In this document: piece after piece, positions 41,409 through 50,133 of the stretch
How positions within the stretch are numbered: position 1 is the stretch's first letter
How the letters are laid out: each line of letters starts with the position of its first letter
Program-made: the position numbers and the translations under genes
Source: Streptomyces werraensis
GTDB taxonomy: Bacteria; Actinomycetota; Actinomycetes; Streptomycetales; Streptomycetaceae
Direction of reading: 5' to 3'
Length of the DNA stretch: 64,000 nt
NCBI GenBank assembly: GCA_014656175.1
Contig: BNBX01000007.1
Span: forward strand, 127,447-191,446
The notes under the pieces: generated by a model
The model's input: the letters and a program-made list of their open reading frames with translations, nothing else
Told to the model about the DNA's origin: nothing
Databases searched by the model: none

Positions 41409-43249
41409 GCCTTCTCCTCGATCTCTTCGAGCTCTTCCAGTTCCTCCAGGCCGTCCGGGACCTCACCCGTGGGCCGCGCGCCGTCGTCGGCGCGGAGCGC
41501 GACGGCCGGCGCCGTCTCCTCCTCCGTCTCGCGGGTCACCACGGCCCGGTAGCGGGGCTCGGTGCGCACCAGCTCCCGGTGACCGCCCACCGCGACGACC
41601 GTGCCCTCGTGCAGGAACACCACCCGGTCGGCGCGGTCCAGCAGCAGCGGGGACGAGGTGAACACCACCGTGGTCCGCCCGGACCGCAGGCCGCGCACGC
41701 CTTGGGCGATGCGCGCCTCGGTGTGCGAGTCGACGGCCGAGGTCGGTTCGTCCAGCACCAGCACCTCCGGGTCCGTGACCAGCGACCGGGCGAGCGCGAG
41801 CCGCTGGCGCTGCCCGCCGGACAGCGACCGCCCGCGTTCGGTGATGCGGGCGTCCATCGGGTCCTCGGCGCCCAGCGACCCCTGCACCAGCGCGGCCAGC
41901 ACGTCCTGGCACTGCGCGGCCTCCAGCGCCGCCCCCGGGGCCACCGCGCCGGACGCGGGCACGTCCAGCAGCTCCCGCAGCGTGCCGGAGAGCAGCACCG
42001 GCTCCTTGTCCTGCACCAGCACGGCCGTACGGGCGCTGTCCAGCGGCAGTTCGTCGAGGGGCACCCCGCCGAGCAGCACCGAGGTGCCGTCCTGCGCGGC
42101 GTGCCCGCCGAGCCGTTCGGCCAGCCGTCCCGCCGCGTCCGGGTCCCCGCACACCACGGCGGTGAGCAGCCCGGACGGGGCGCACAGCCCCGTCTCCGGG
42201 TCGTACAGGTCGCCGGCCGGGGTCTCGGCGGCACGCGTGCCGTCGGTGTCCGTGGCCCGCTCCAGCGCCAGCACCCGCGCGGCCCGCCTGGCCGAGGGGC
42301 GCGAGAAGGAGTAGGCCATCGCGATCTCCTCGAAATGGCGCAGAGGAAACGTAAGGAGCATCACCGAGCTGTAGACGGTGACCAGTTCACCGACGTCGAT
42401 CCGGCCGTCGCGGGCCAGACGGACGCCGTACCAGACCACCGTGATCAGCAGCAGGCCCGGCAGCAGCACCTGGACGGCCGCGATCAGCGACCACATGCGG
42501 GCGCTGCGCACGGCCGCGTGGCGCACCTCCTGCGAGACGCGCCGGTAGCGGTCGAGGAACAGGTCCTCGCCGCCGATGCCGCGCAGCACCCGCAGTCCCG
42601 CGACGGTGTCCGAGGCCAGCTCGGTGGCCCGTCCGGCCTTCTCCCGCTGGACGTCCGCGCGCCGGGTGGCCGGGGGCAGCAGCGGCAGCACCGCGAGTGC
42701 CAGCACGGGCAGTCCCACGGCGACGACGGCACCCAGAGCGGGCTGGTAGACGAGGAGGCCGACGGTGACGGCGACGACGGTGACCGCGGCGGCGGTGAAG
42801 CGCGACAGTGCCTCCACGAACCAGCCGATCTTTTCCACGTCACCGGTGGAGACGGCGACGACCTCGCCCGCGGCCACCCGCCGGGTCAGCACGGAGCCCA
42901 GCACGGCGGCCTTGCGGCCCAGCAGCTGCTGCACCCGGGCGGCCGCGGTGATCCAGTTGGTGACGGCGGCGCGGTGCAGGAAGGTGTCGCCGACCGCGAC
43001 GCCCGCGCCTGCCAGCGCCATCAGCCCGCCCGCCAGGGCGAGCCGCCCGCCGGAGCGGTCGACCGCGGCCTGGACGGCGACACCGACGCAGAACGGCAGC
43101 GAGGCCACGGACACGAAGTGCAGCAGGCCCCAGGCCAGTGACTTCAGCTGTCCGCCCAGCTGGTTGCGGAAGAGCCACCACAGGAATCGAGGACCCGAGC
43201 GGGCGTCGGGCACGCCCGGATCGGGGTACGGAAGGTCGTGAATCTGCAT
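41405..43249 (-). CDS. ABC exporter half-transporter A (degenerate Walker A, intact signature)
   Basis: 614 residues from ATG 43249. A six-helix membrane domain is followed by a nucleotide-binding domain in which Walker A is lost (VVCGDPDAAGRLAERL in place of GxxGxGKST) and the H-loop histidine is replaced (VVFTSSPLLL). The signature is perfect (LSGGQRQRLALARS) and Walker B is VLVLDEPTSAVD. Its defects complement partner B. The acidic C-terminus, with repeated EELEE, may be a coiled coil or docking tail. The longer frame to 43303 adds a stretch without ribosome binding site. A MarR gene lies just upstream on the same strand. Confidence 0.92.
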   Translation of the reverse strand: MQIHDLPYPDPGVPDARSGPRFLWWLFRNQLGGQLKSLAWGLLHFVSVASLPFCVGVAVQAAVDRSGGRLALAGGLMALAGAGVAVGDTFLHRAAVTNWITAAARVQQLLGRKAAVLGSVLTRRVAAGEVVAVSTGDVEKIGWFVEALSRFTAAAVTVVAVTVGLLVYQPALGAVVAVGLPVLALAVLPLLPPATRRADVQREKAGRATELASDTVAGLRVLRGIGGEDLFLDRYRRVSQEVRHAAVRSARMWSLIAAVQVLLPGLLLITVVWYGVRLARDGRIDVGELVTVYSSVMLLTFPLRHFEEIAMAYSFSRPSARRAARVLALERATDTDGTRAAETPAGDLYDPETGLCAPSGLLTAVVCGDPDAAGRLAERLGGHAAQDGTSVLLGGVPLDELPLDSARTAVLVQDKEPVLLSGTLRELLDVPASGAVAPGAALEAAQCQDVLAALVQGSLGAEDPMDARITERGRSLSGGQRQRLALARSLVTDPEVLVLDEPTSAVDSHTEARIAQGVRGLRSGRTTVVFTSSPLLLDRADRVVFLHEGTVVAVGGHRELVRTEPRYRAVVTRETEEETAPAVALRADDGARPTGEVPDGLEELEELEEIEEKA

Positions 43250-43369
43250 GATGTCCCAGTGGCTCGGAGCAGGGGCCGCGACGCCCTCGGACGGCGGCAG
43301 CAAACCGTGACAGGTTGGCTCCGTGACGCATCCCCGGGCAACCGGTTTTTCCCGGCCACGGCCCGTGTG

Positions 43370-43387
43370 CCGGACGCATGTGTCCGG
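43370..43387 (-). terminator. possible short hairpin terminator after marR
   Basis: CCGGAC-GCATGT-GTCCGG (43370-43387), a 6-bp stem, lies 9 bases past the MarR stop codon. Too short to be certain. Confidence 0.35.
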
Positions 43388-43395
43388 GGCCGGTG

Positions 43396-43881
43396 TCAGC
43401 CGCCGTCGCGCGCCCGCCCGGTCGCCCCCTCCTCGCAGGGCGGCACCTGCGGACCGTCGACCAGGGTGTTCAGCAGCTCACCGAGCTGCTCCCGCTCCCG
43501 TTCGCCCAGCGGGGCGAGGATCTCCGACGCCGCCGCCCGCCGCGCCGCCCGCAGTTCGCGGAGCGTCTCGCGGCCCTCGTCGGTCAGCTCGATGCGGATC
43601 ACCCGTCGGTTGGCCGGATCCGGGACCCTGCGCACCTTGCCGTGCGCCTCCAGCCCGTCGACCAGCGTGGTCACCGCGCGGGGCACCACCTCCAGCCGCT
43701 CCGCGAGGTCGGCCATGCGGGGCGGCGAGGCGTAGTGCGCGAGGGTGCGCAGCAGCCGGGACTGGGCAGGAGTGATGCCGAGCTCGCGCCGCTCCAGATG
43801 GCGCTTCTGGATGCGGTGCACCCGGCGGGTGAGCCGGAGCAGCTGCTCGGCCAGCAGGCCGTCGGGGTCGGGGGCGGTCAT
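43396..43881 (-). CDS. MarR-family transcriptional regulator
   Basis: 161 residues. The winged helix is centred on TPAQSRLLRTLAHYASPPRMADLAERLEV with wing LEAHGKVRRVPDPANRRV and RIELTDEGRETL, all family hallmarks. Such repressors release DNA on binding phenolic or drug-like ligands and commonly control exporters. It is divergent from one ABC exporter gene and lies upstream of an ABC exporter pair; AT-rich palindromes occupy the divergent promoter. Confidence 0.92.
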   Translation of the reverse strand: MTAPDPDGLLAEQLLRLTRRVHRIQKRHLERRELGITPAQSRLLRTLAHYASPPRMADLAERLEVVPRAVTTLVDGLEAHGKVRRVPDPANRRVIRIELTDEGRETLRELRAARRAAASEILAPLGEREREQLGELLNTLVDGPQVPPCEEGATGRARDGG

Positions 43882-43904
43882 GCGGGAACATTATCAGGAT
43901 GCCG

Positions 43905-43941
43905 TTCATTGTGAGTGCAGGTAACAATGAATATCGTTCAT
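43905..43941. promoter_or_regulatory. MarR operator candidate between marR and ABC exporter
   Basis: TTCATTGT (43905-43912) and ACAATGAA (43924-43931) form an 8-bp inverted repeat with an 11-base spacer, and a second palindrome ATGAA-TATCG-TTCAT (43927-43941) overlaps it. The island is strikingly AT-rich for this genome. Binding here would control both divergent genes. Confidence 0.65.
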
Positions 43942-43966
43942 CGAGAGCCGCACCCCGAAGGAGACC

Positions 43967-45769
43967 ATGCACCCCGACCACGCACCCGCATGGACGCCGC
44001 CCGCCGGAGCCGAGCAGGAACCCCGGCAGGTGCGGCGCATCCTGCGCCTCTTCCGTCCCTACCGGGGCCGCCTCGCCGTCGTAGGACTCCTCGTCGGGGC
44101 GTCCTCGCTCGTCTCGGTCGCCTCGCCGTTCCTGCTGAAGGCGATCCTCGACGTCGCACTCCCCGAGGGCCGCACCGGCCTGCTCAGCCTGCTGGCACTC
44201 GGCATGATCCTCAGCGCCGTGCTCACCAGCGTCTTCGGCGTGCTGCAGACCCTGATCTCCACGACCGTGGGCCAGCGCGTCATGCACGATCTGCGCACCG
44301 CCGTCTACGGGCGTCTGCAGCGCATGTCGCTCGCCTTCTTCACCCGCACCCGCACCGGCGAGGTGCAGTCCCGCATCGCCAACGACATCGGCGGAATGCA
44401 GGCCACCGTCACCTCCACGGCGACCTCGCTGGTCTCCAACCTCACCAGCGTGGTCGCGACGATCGTGGCGATGCTCGCGCTCGACTGGCGCCTGACGGCC
44501 GTGTCGCTGGCGCTGCTGCCGGTCTTCGTGTGGATCAGCCGCCGCGTCGGCAACGAACGCAAGAAGATCACCACCCGGCGCCAGAAGCAGATGGCCGCGA
44601 TGGCGGCCACGGTCACCGAGTCGCTGTCGGTCAGCGGCATCCTGCTCGGCCGCACGATGGGCCGCTCCGACTCGCTGACCGCCGCCTTCGCCGACGAGTC
44701 CGAGCGGCTGGTCGACCTGGAGGTGCGGTCGAACATGGCGGGCCGCTGGCGGATGGCGGTCATCACGATCGTCATGGCCGCCATGCCCGCGGTCATCTAC
44801 TGGACGGCCGGCCTCGCCCTGCATTCGGGCGGCCCCGGGGTGTCGATCGGCACCATCGTCGCGTTCGTCTCGCTCCAGCAGGGCCTGTTCCGCCCGGCGG
44901 TCAGCCTGCTGTCCACCGGCGTCCAGATCCAGACCTCGCTCGCCCTCTTCCAGCGCATCTTCGAGTATCTCGACCTGCCGATCGACATCACCGAGCGCGA
45001 GGACCCGGTGCGCCTGGAACGGGTGAAGGGCGAGGTCCGCTTCGAGAACGTCTCGTTCGGCTACGACGGCAAGGGCGGTCCGGTCCTCGACGGCATCGAC
45101 ATCGCCGTCCCGCCGGGCGGCAGCCTCGCCGTCGTCGGCCCGACCGGCGCCGGCAAGTCCACGCTCGGCCACCTGGTGCCGCGGCTGTACGACGTCACGG
45201 GCGGGCGGGTCACCCTCGACGGGGTGGACGTGCGCGACCTCGACTTCGACACCCTGGCCCGCGCGGTGGGCGTGGTCTCCCAGGAGACGTACCTCTTCCA
45301 CGCGTCGGTCGCCGACAACCTGCGCTTCGCCAAGCCCGACGCCACCGACGAGGAACTGCACGCGGCGGCGAAGGCCGCCCAGATCCACGACCACATCGCG
45401 GCCCTGCCGGACGGCTACGACACCGTCGTCGGCGAACGCGGCCATCGCTTCTCCGGCGGCGAGAAGCAGCGACTGGCGATCGCCCGGACCATTCTGCGCG
45501 ACCCCCCGGTGCTCGTTCTCGACGAGGCGACCAGCGCGCTGGACACCCGTACCGAGGCGGCGGTGCAGGCCGCGATCGACGCGCTGTCGGCGGGCCGCAC
45601 CACCATCACCATCGCCCACCGGCTGTCCACCGTCCGCGGAGCCGACCAGATCGTGGTCCTGGATTCCGGCCGCGTGGTGGAGCGCGGTACCCACGAGGAG
45701 CTGCTGGAGCGCGAAGGGCGGTATGCGGCCCTCGTGCGACGGGACGCCCGACTGGAGCCGACAACCTGA
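43967..45769 (+). CDS. ABC exporter, canonical fused permease-ATPase
   Basis: 600 residues, permease domain (about 35-330) followed by a nucleotide-binding domain with all motifs intact: Walker A GPTGAGKST, Q-loop VSQETYLFH, signature FSGGEKQR, Walker B VLVLDEATSALD and H-loop TIAHRLSTV. It should work as a homodimer, unlike the pair at 39627-43249. AAGGAG lies 3 bases before ATG 43967. Control by the divergent MarR regulator is likely; a multidrug or lipid export role is inferred. Confidence 0.93.
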   Translation: MHPDHAPAWTPPAGAEQEPRQVRRILRLFRPYRGRLAVVGLLVGASSLVSVASPFLLKAILDVALPEGRTGLLSLLALGMILSAVLTSVFGVLQTLISTTVGQRVMHDLRTAVYGRLQRMSLAFFTRTRTGEVQSRIANDIGGMQATVTSTATSLVSNLTSVVATIVAMLALDWRLTAVSLALLPVFVWISRRVGNERKKITTRRQKQMAAMAATVTESLSVSGILLGRTMGRSDSLTAAFADESERLVDLEVRSNMAGRWRMAVITIVMAAMPAVIYWTAGLALHSGGPGVSIGTIVAFVSLQQGLFRPAVSLLSTGVQIQTSLALFQRIFEYLDLPIDITEREDPVRLERVKGEVRFENVSFGYDGKGGPVLDGIDIAVPPGGSLAVVGPTGAGKSTLGHLVPRLYDVTGGRVTLDGVDVRDLDFDTLARAVGVVSQETYLFHASVADNLRFAKPDATDEELHAAAKAAQIHDHIAALPDGYDTVVGERGHRFSGGEKQRLAIARTILRDPPVLVLDEATSALDTRTEAAVQAAIDALSAGRTTITIAHRLSTVRGADQIVVLDSGRVVERGTHEELLEREGRYAALVRRDARLEPTT

Positions 45770-45812
45770 ATATATGCCGGGTTTGTGGCGTTATGCGCGT
45801 TACCGTGCCCGC

Positions 45813-46670
45813 ATGCAGACGAACACTCCGTCACGGAACTCGATCCGACTGACGCGCCGCGGCCGTTTCGCCCTGGCGACGCTCGGGGCCGTCGTGGCCG
45901 GCACCGCCGTGGCGGTGCCGCTGCTGATCATGGCCGACGAGGAGGAGCCCCGCCCCGAGGCCCTCGTCGTCCCCGCGGGATGGCGGGCGAGCCAGGTCTA
46001 CGCCGCCATCGACAAGACCCTCGACCTGCCCGCGGGCACCACCAGGAAGTCCCTCGCGAAGGCCGACCTGAAGCTGCCGACCGAGGCCGAGGGCAACCCC
46101 GAGGGCTACCTCTTCCCGGACACGTATCCGCTCCCGGAGAACGCCACCCCGCAGAAGCTGCTGGCCCGCATGGTCGACACGGCCAACAAGAAGTTCAACG
46201 GCGCCCCCGTCGCCGCCGGCGCGCAGCGCAACGCGATGAACGTCTACCAGGCGGTCACCGTCGCCAGCATCGTGCAGGCAGAGGCGGCCACCAAGGCCGA
46301 CATGGGCAAGGTGGCCCGGGTGATCTTCAACCGGCTGGAGCGCGGCATGCCGCTGCAGATGGACTCCACCGTCGACTACGCCCTCAACCGCAGCAAGGCG
46401 CGCGCCACCCCCGCCGACACCGAGGTCGACAGCCCGTACAACTCCTACCGGCGCATGGGGCTGCCGCCGACGCCGATCGACAACCCCGGCGAGGACGCCG
46501 TGCGCGCCGCCATCACCCCCACCCCGGGCGACTGGCTGTACTTCGTCACGGTCCGGCCGGGGGAGACTCGTTTCACCGCGGACCTCGCCGAGCACCAGCG
46601 CAACGTGGCGGAGGCGGATGCGGAACGGAAGAAGGCTGCGGAGAAGTCGGCGCGGCCGTCCGCGACATGA
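45813..46670 (+). CDS. MltG/YceG-like endolytic murein transglycosylase paralogue
   Basis: 285 residues. A short basic N-terminus and a single membrane helix (about 18-38) precede the YceG-type catalytic domain: PEGYLFPDTYPLP, then the catalytic Glu in ASIVQAEAATKADMGKVA, MPLQMDSTVDYAL, SPYNSYRRMGLPPTPIDNPG and TRFTADLAEHQRN. MltG cleaves nascent glycan strands outside the membrane. The protein is shorter than main MltG proteins, whose LysM-like N-terminal region is reduced here, so it is probably a paralogue. No ribosome binding site precedes ATG 45813; TACCGT ends 6 bases upstream, consistent with leaderless translation. Confidence 0.88.
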   Translation: MQTNTPSRNSIRLTRRGRFALATLGAVVAGTAVAVPLLIMADEEEPRPEALVVPAGWRASQVYAAIDKTLDLPAGTTRKSLAKADLKLPTEAEGNPEGYLFPDTYPLPENATPQKLLARMVDTANKKFNGAPVAAGAQRNAMNVYQAVTVASIVQAEAATKADMGKVARVIFNRLERGMPLQMDSTVDYALNRSKARATPADTEVDSPYNSYRRMGLPPTPIDNPGEDAVRAAITPTPGDWLYFVTVRPGETRFTADLAEHQRNVAEADAERKKAAEKSARPSAT

Positions 46671-46677
46671 CCACCGT

Positions 46678-47745
46678 TCAGGCCGCGGCGGGCTCCTCGG
46701 CCAGCAGCCGCCTGATGTCCCGCACCGCGGCCCGTCCGGCCCGGTTGGCGCCGATCGTGCTCGCCGATGGGCCGTAGCCGACCAGGTGGATCCGCGGGTC
46801 GGCGACCGCCCGGGTGCCCTCCACGCGGATCCCGCCGCCCGGCTCCCGCAGCCGCAGCGGCGCGAGATGGTCGATGACGGGCCGGAAGCCGGTCGCCCAC
46901 AGGATCACATCCGCTGCGACCCGGCGCCCGTCGTCCCACACCACACCCTCGGGTTCGATCCGGTCGAACATCGGCTGCCGGTCGAGGACACCGTCCGCGA
47001 GCCCTCGCCGGACCGCGTCGTTCAGCGGCAGCCCGGTGACGGAGACGACGCTGCGCGGAGGCAGTCCCCGCCTCACACGCTCCTCGACGAGGGCGACGGC
47101 CTCACGGCCCGCGTTCTCGTCGAAGGGCTCCTCCCGCCAGACGGGCGGCCGGCGGGTCACCCAGGTGGTGGCCGCGGCGTACGGCGCGATCTCCAGCAGG
47201 TGCTGGGTGCCCGACGCTCCGCCGCCCACCACGACCACCCGAAGCCCCGCGAACGCCTCGGGGCCCGGGTACCGCGCGGTGTGCAACTGCCGTCCGCGGA
47301 ACGTCTCCTGGCCGGGGTAACGGGGCCAGAAGGGCCGGTCCCAGGTGCCGGTCGCGTTGATCAGCGCGCGGGTCGCCCAGGTGCCGTGCGAGGTCTCCAC
47401 CAGCAGCCGCCCGCCGTACCCTTCCCGGACCGCGTGCACGTCCACCGGCCGGCGCACCCGCAGGTCGAACGTCCGCTCGTAGCGGTCGAAATACGCGCCG
47501 ATCACCTCGGAGGAGGGCCGCAGCGGGTCGGCGTCCGTCAGCTCCATCCCGGGCAGCGCGTGCATCCCGTGCACCTTGCCGTACGTCAGCGAGGGCCAGC
47601 GGAACTGCCAGGCGCCGCCGGGAGCGGGGGAGTGGTCCAGCACCACGAAGTCGCGGTCCGGCACGGAACCGGTCCGCCGCAGGTGATAGGCGCTCGACAG
47701 CCCGGCCTGCCCGGCGCCGACGACGACCACCTCGACCTCGCGCAC
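46678..47745 (-). CDS. flavin-containing monooxygenase-like oxidoreductase
   Basis: 355 residues. The FAD motif VVVVGAGQAGLSSAY lies at the N-terminus, the second (NADPH-binding) glycine motif VVVVGGGASGTQHLL is around 160, and ILWATGFRPVIDHL near the end is the typical third motif. It resembles the putative NAD(P)-dependent flavoproteins often labelled YwnB-like or monooxygenase. The substrate is unknown. GTG 47745 is chosen with GGAGG 10 bases upstream; GTG 47754 would place the ribosome binding site one base away. It is convergent with the MltG-like gene, 7 bases apart. Confidence 0.85.
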   Translation of the reverse strand: MREVEVVVVGAGQAGLSSAYHLRRTGSVPDRDFVVLDHSPAPGGAWQFRWPSLTYGKVHGMHALPGMELTDADPLRPSSEVIGAYFDRYERTFDLRVRRPVDVHAVREGYGGRLLVETSHGTWATRALINATGTWDRPFWPRYPGQETFRGRQLHTARYPGPEAFAGLRVVVVGGGASGTQHLLEIAPYAAATTWVTRRPPVWREEPFDENAGREAVALVEERVRRGLPPRSVVSVTGLPLNDAVRRGLADGVLDRQPMFDRIEPEGVVWDDGRRVAADVILWATGFRPVIDHLAPLRLREPGGGIRVEGTRAVADPRIHLVGYGPSASTIGANRAGRAAVRDIRRLLAEEPAAA

Positions 47746-47846
47746 ATTGTTCACGCCTCCACCAACACCCCGGGTGCGGTGGATCTTCCCGGACGCGCGC
47801 CGCAGGCAGGCACGGGAAAGCACGCCGCGTGCGTCAGGATGGGCGT

Positions 47847-48269
47847 ATGTCCGACGCCTTCACCACCCGAGTCCTGACCCTCACCACCGGCTCCGCCGAG
47901 CGGGTCGTCGACATCACCGGCGACTGCGAAGCCTTCCTGCGGGACGCCGCCTCCGGCCGGGACGGCCTGCTCAACGTGTTCGTACCGCACGCCACGGCCG
48001 GCATCGCCGTCATCGAGACCGGCGCCGGCAGCGACGACGACCTGCTGTCGGCGCTGCACACCCTGCTCCCCGCCGACGACCGCTGGCAGCACCGCCACGG
48101 CAGCCCCGGCCACGGCCGCGACCACGTCCTCCCCGCCTTCGTCCCGCCGCACGCGACGCTCCCCGTGATCAACGGCCGCCTGGAACTGGGCACCTGGCAG
48201 TCGGTCTGCCTGGTCGACACCAACCGCGACAACCCGGACCGCAAGGTGCGGCTGAGCTTCCTGGGGTGA
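47847..48269 (+). CDS. YjbQ-family protein (UPF0047)
   Basis: 140 residues, a compact beta-rich YjbQ fold: VFVPHATAGIAVIETG, WQHRHGSPGHGRDHVLPAFV with several histidines and LELGTWQSVCLVDTNRDNPDRKV. YjbQ proteins have been reported to show weak thiamine phosphate synthase activity, and the true function remains open. The conserved His/Asp cluster resembles a metal site. It is divergent from the flavoprotein gene at 46678. Confidence 0.9.
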   Translation: MSDAFTTRVLTLTTGSAERVVDITGDCEAFLRDAASGRDGLLNVFVPHATAGIAVIETGAGSDDDLLSALHTLLPADDRWQHRHGSPGHGRDHVLPAFVPPHATLPVINGRLELGTWQSVCLVDTNRDNPDRKVRLSFLG

Positions 48270-48320
48270 CCCGGTGGCCGTCGCGCCGGCAGAACTTCCA
48301 CACCCGAACGAAGGACGCAC

Positions 48321-48974
48321 ATGGCTCGCCCCTACCACCCCGGACCGAAGCAGTTCGTCTTCGCTGTCGCTGACGGCACGGAGCACCAGGTCTCCGTGGG
48401 CGATCCACAGGAGGCCTACGTGGCGTTCTCCGCGTTCTTCCGCGGTCGAGAAGCCGACACCTGCACCATCAGGGACGAGGCGGCGGGGCAGAGTCTGGTA
48501 CTCATGCCCGGGCATGGTCTGATCGCGCGGATCAAGGACGCGGACCGGCCCCGGCCGGAATACCTCCGGGCCGGCAGGGCCAACCGCTACCTGCCGGGCG
48601 CGATGCTGTTCTTCGAGAACGGCTGCGCCGGCCTCGACCGCTTCGGACAGTGGTTCTCCGACCTGGCCGACCTGGACCAGCCGCCGGAGACGCGCGGTGC
48701 CGCACGCGCCGCTGCGATCACGACGGAAGCGGCGGCGCTGGACGAGGTCGCGCGGATCTGGGCGGACTCGGGCTGCGTGGACCCGAGTGACCAGTGCTAC
48801 GTCTTCTTCGACTCGCAGGGGGCCGACGACGATCGAGCCGAACGAGCCGTACTGCTCAGGATGATCGAGTTCCTCGGACTCGAACGGGCCGACGCCCCGC
48901 CCGAGGCGGCCGAGGGCGAGGTCTGGGTGCGCACCGACCCACGCCTCGCCGCGGCATGCGCACGGTGGTCGTGA
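48321..48974 (+). CDS. hypothetical protein, 217 aa
   Basis: 217 residues, soluble, with mixed alpha/beta segments: VFAVADGTEHQVSVGDPQEAYVAFSAFFRG at the start, a central YLPGAMLFFENGCAGLDRFGQWFSD, and a C-terminal LLRMIEFLGLERADAP. No catalytic motif or known family was recognised. AAGGA lies 5 bases before ATG 48321 and it starts 51 bases past the YjbQ gene, so the two may be cotranscribed. GC composition is like that of its neighbours. Confidence 0.7.
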   Translation: MARPYHPGPKQFVFAVADGTEHQVSVGDPQEAYVAFSAFFRGREADTCTIRDEAAGQSLVLMPGHGLIARIKDADRPRPEYLRAGRANRYLPGAMLFFENGCAGLDRFGQWFSDLADLDQPPETRGAARAAAITTEAAALDEVARIWADSGCVDPSDQCYVFFDSQGADDDRAERAVLLRMIEFLGLERADAPPEAAEGEVWVRTDPRLAAACARWS

Positions 48975-49007
48975 GTCCCCGGGAGAGGCCGCACCGGGAC
49001 GGCGTCC

Positions 49008-49844
49008 TCAGCTCGCCGCCCGGACCACCGCCACCGGACACTCCGCGTGGTGCAGCAGGGCCTGGCTGACCGAGCCGAGCAGCATCCCGGCCACCCCGCC
49101 GTGGCCGCGTGCCCCGGCCACCACCAGTTGCGCCCCGCGCGTCGCCTCCAGCAACTGCTGGCGGACACGGCCCCGTTCGAGGCGCGGCGTGACGATGACC
49201 TCGGGGTGCGCGGCCCTCCAGGGCGTCATCGCGTCCTCCAGCAGCCGCCGGTGACGCAGCTCGAGCCGGCCGAGGTCCACCACCACGCTCAGCGGGTCGC
49301 CCGGTTCCTCGTACGGCGTGGCCTCGCTCCAGGTGTTCCAGACGTGCATGGCCGTCAGCGCCGCCCCGCGCAGTCCGGCCTCCGTGAACGCGAAGGACGC
49401 GGCGGCGTTCGAGGCGGGCGAGCCGTCCGTGGCCAGCAGGACGGGACCCTGCGGGTCGGGCCGCCCGCGCAGCACCATCAGAGGACCGTGCCCGTGCGCC
49501 GCCAGCTGCATGGTCGTCGAGCCCAGCAGCAGGTCGCCGAAGAGGCTCCGGCCGCGCCGCCCCAGCACGGTCAGCACCGCGTGCCGCGACTCGGTCCGCA
49601 GCACCGTCAGGGCGTCGCCGGACACCACGGTGCGGGTGATCTCCAGTCCGGGGACGCGCTCGTGGATCCGCTGCTCCGTCTCGGCCAGCACCCCGTGGAT
49701 CATCGGATCCAGATCGGAGGGCCGGGCGAACGCGTGCACGATGCGCAGCCGGGCCCCGCGCAGCCGCGCCTCCTCGGCCGCCACGTCGGCGGCGGCGAGG
49801 CTGGAGGAGGAGCCGTCCACTCCGACGATCACCGTGTCGTCCAC
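49008..49844 (-). CDS. tandem universal stress protein
   Basis: 278 residues with two UspA domains. Each starts with a GVDGS- or ATDGSP-type strand and each has an ATP-binding loop G-x2-G-x9-G-S/T: GRRGRSLFGDLLLGST in the first, GARGHGGVAGMLLGSVS in the second. Such proteins bind ATP and accumulate in stationary phase or hypoxia. Start GTG 49844 is preferred because GGGAG lies 6 bases upstream; GTG 49847 is only 3 bases from it. The 289-bp region upstream is shared with the khtT promoter. Confidence 0.93.
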   Translation of the reverse strand: MDDTVIVGVDGSSSSLAAADVAAEEARLRGARLRIVHAFARPSDLDPMIHGVLAETEQRIHERVPGLEITRTVVSGDALTVLRTESRHAVLTVLGRRGRSLFGDLLLGSTTMQLAAHGHGPLMVLRGRPDPQGPVLLATDGSPASNAAASFAFTEAGLRGAALTAMHVWNTWSEATPYEEPGDPLSVVVDLGRLELRHRRLLEDAMTPWRAAHPEVIVTPRLERGRVRQQLLEATRGAQLVVAGARGHGGVAGMLLGSVSQALLHHAECPVAVVRAAS

Positions 49845-50133
49845 CACACACTCCCGTCCCCGGAAGGTGCCACCGAGTACCCACACGGGCGGACCACTAA
49901 GCGCCCCATTCCTGCGCTATGTCCGGCACACCCCGCTGACCTGCGGTGACACGTCGGCCTCGGAGATCCTCGCGGCGGCCTTGGAACCTGTCCATCCGTG
50001 ACAACACCCATGTTCCGGCCGAATGGCGGGATGGCACCATTACGGCGGTGAGGGTTGCCCCCGGTGCCGTGCGCCGGTCCGTTCAGCCCCGCACGCCGGA
50101 CGACTTGAGAAGAAGACGGGAAGGGGACGGGCT
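49845..50133. other. 289-bp divergent promoter region between usp and khtT
   Basis: No gene of its own. It must hold the promoters of the stress-protein gene and the KhtT/KhtU pair. Local AT-rich islands occur near 49905-49915 and 50030-50045 (CATTACGGCG); no convincing palindrome was found. Confidence 0.4.

Noticed and set aside
38496..41552. Plus-strand frame of 1018 codons over the DUF5709-like gene, the repeat gap and ABC genes
   Set aside because: Shadow of minus-strand genes; the part over the gap has no ribosome binding site or motif.
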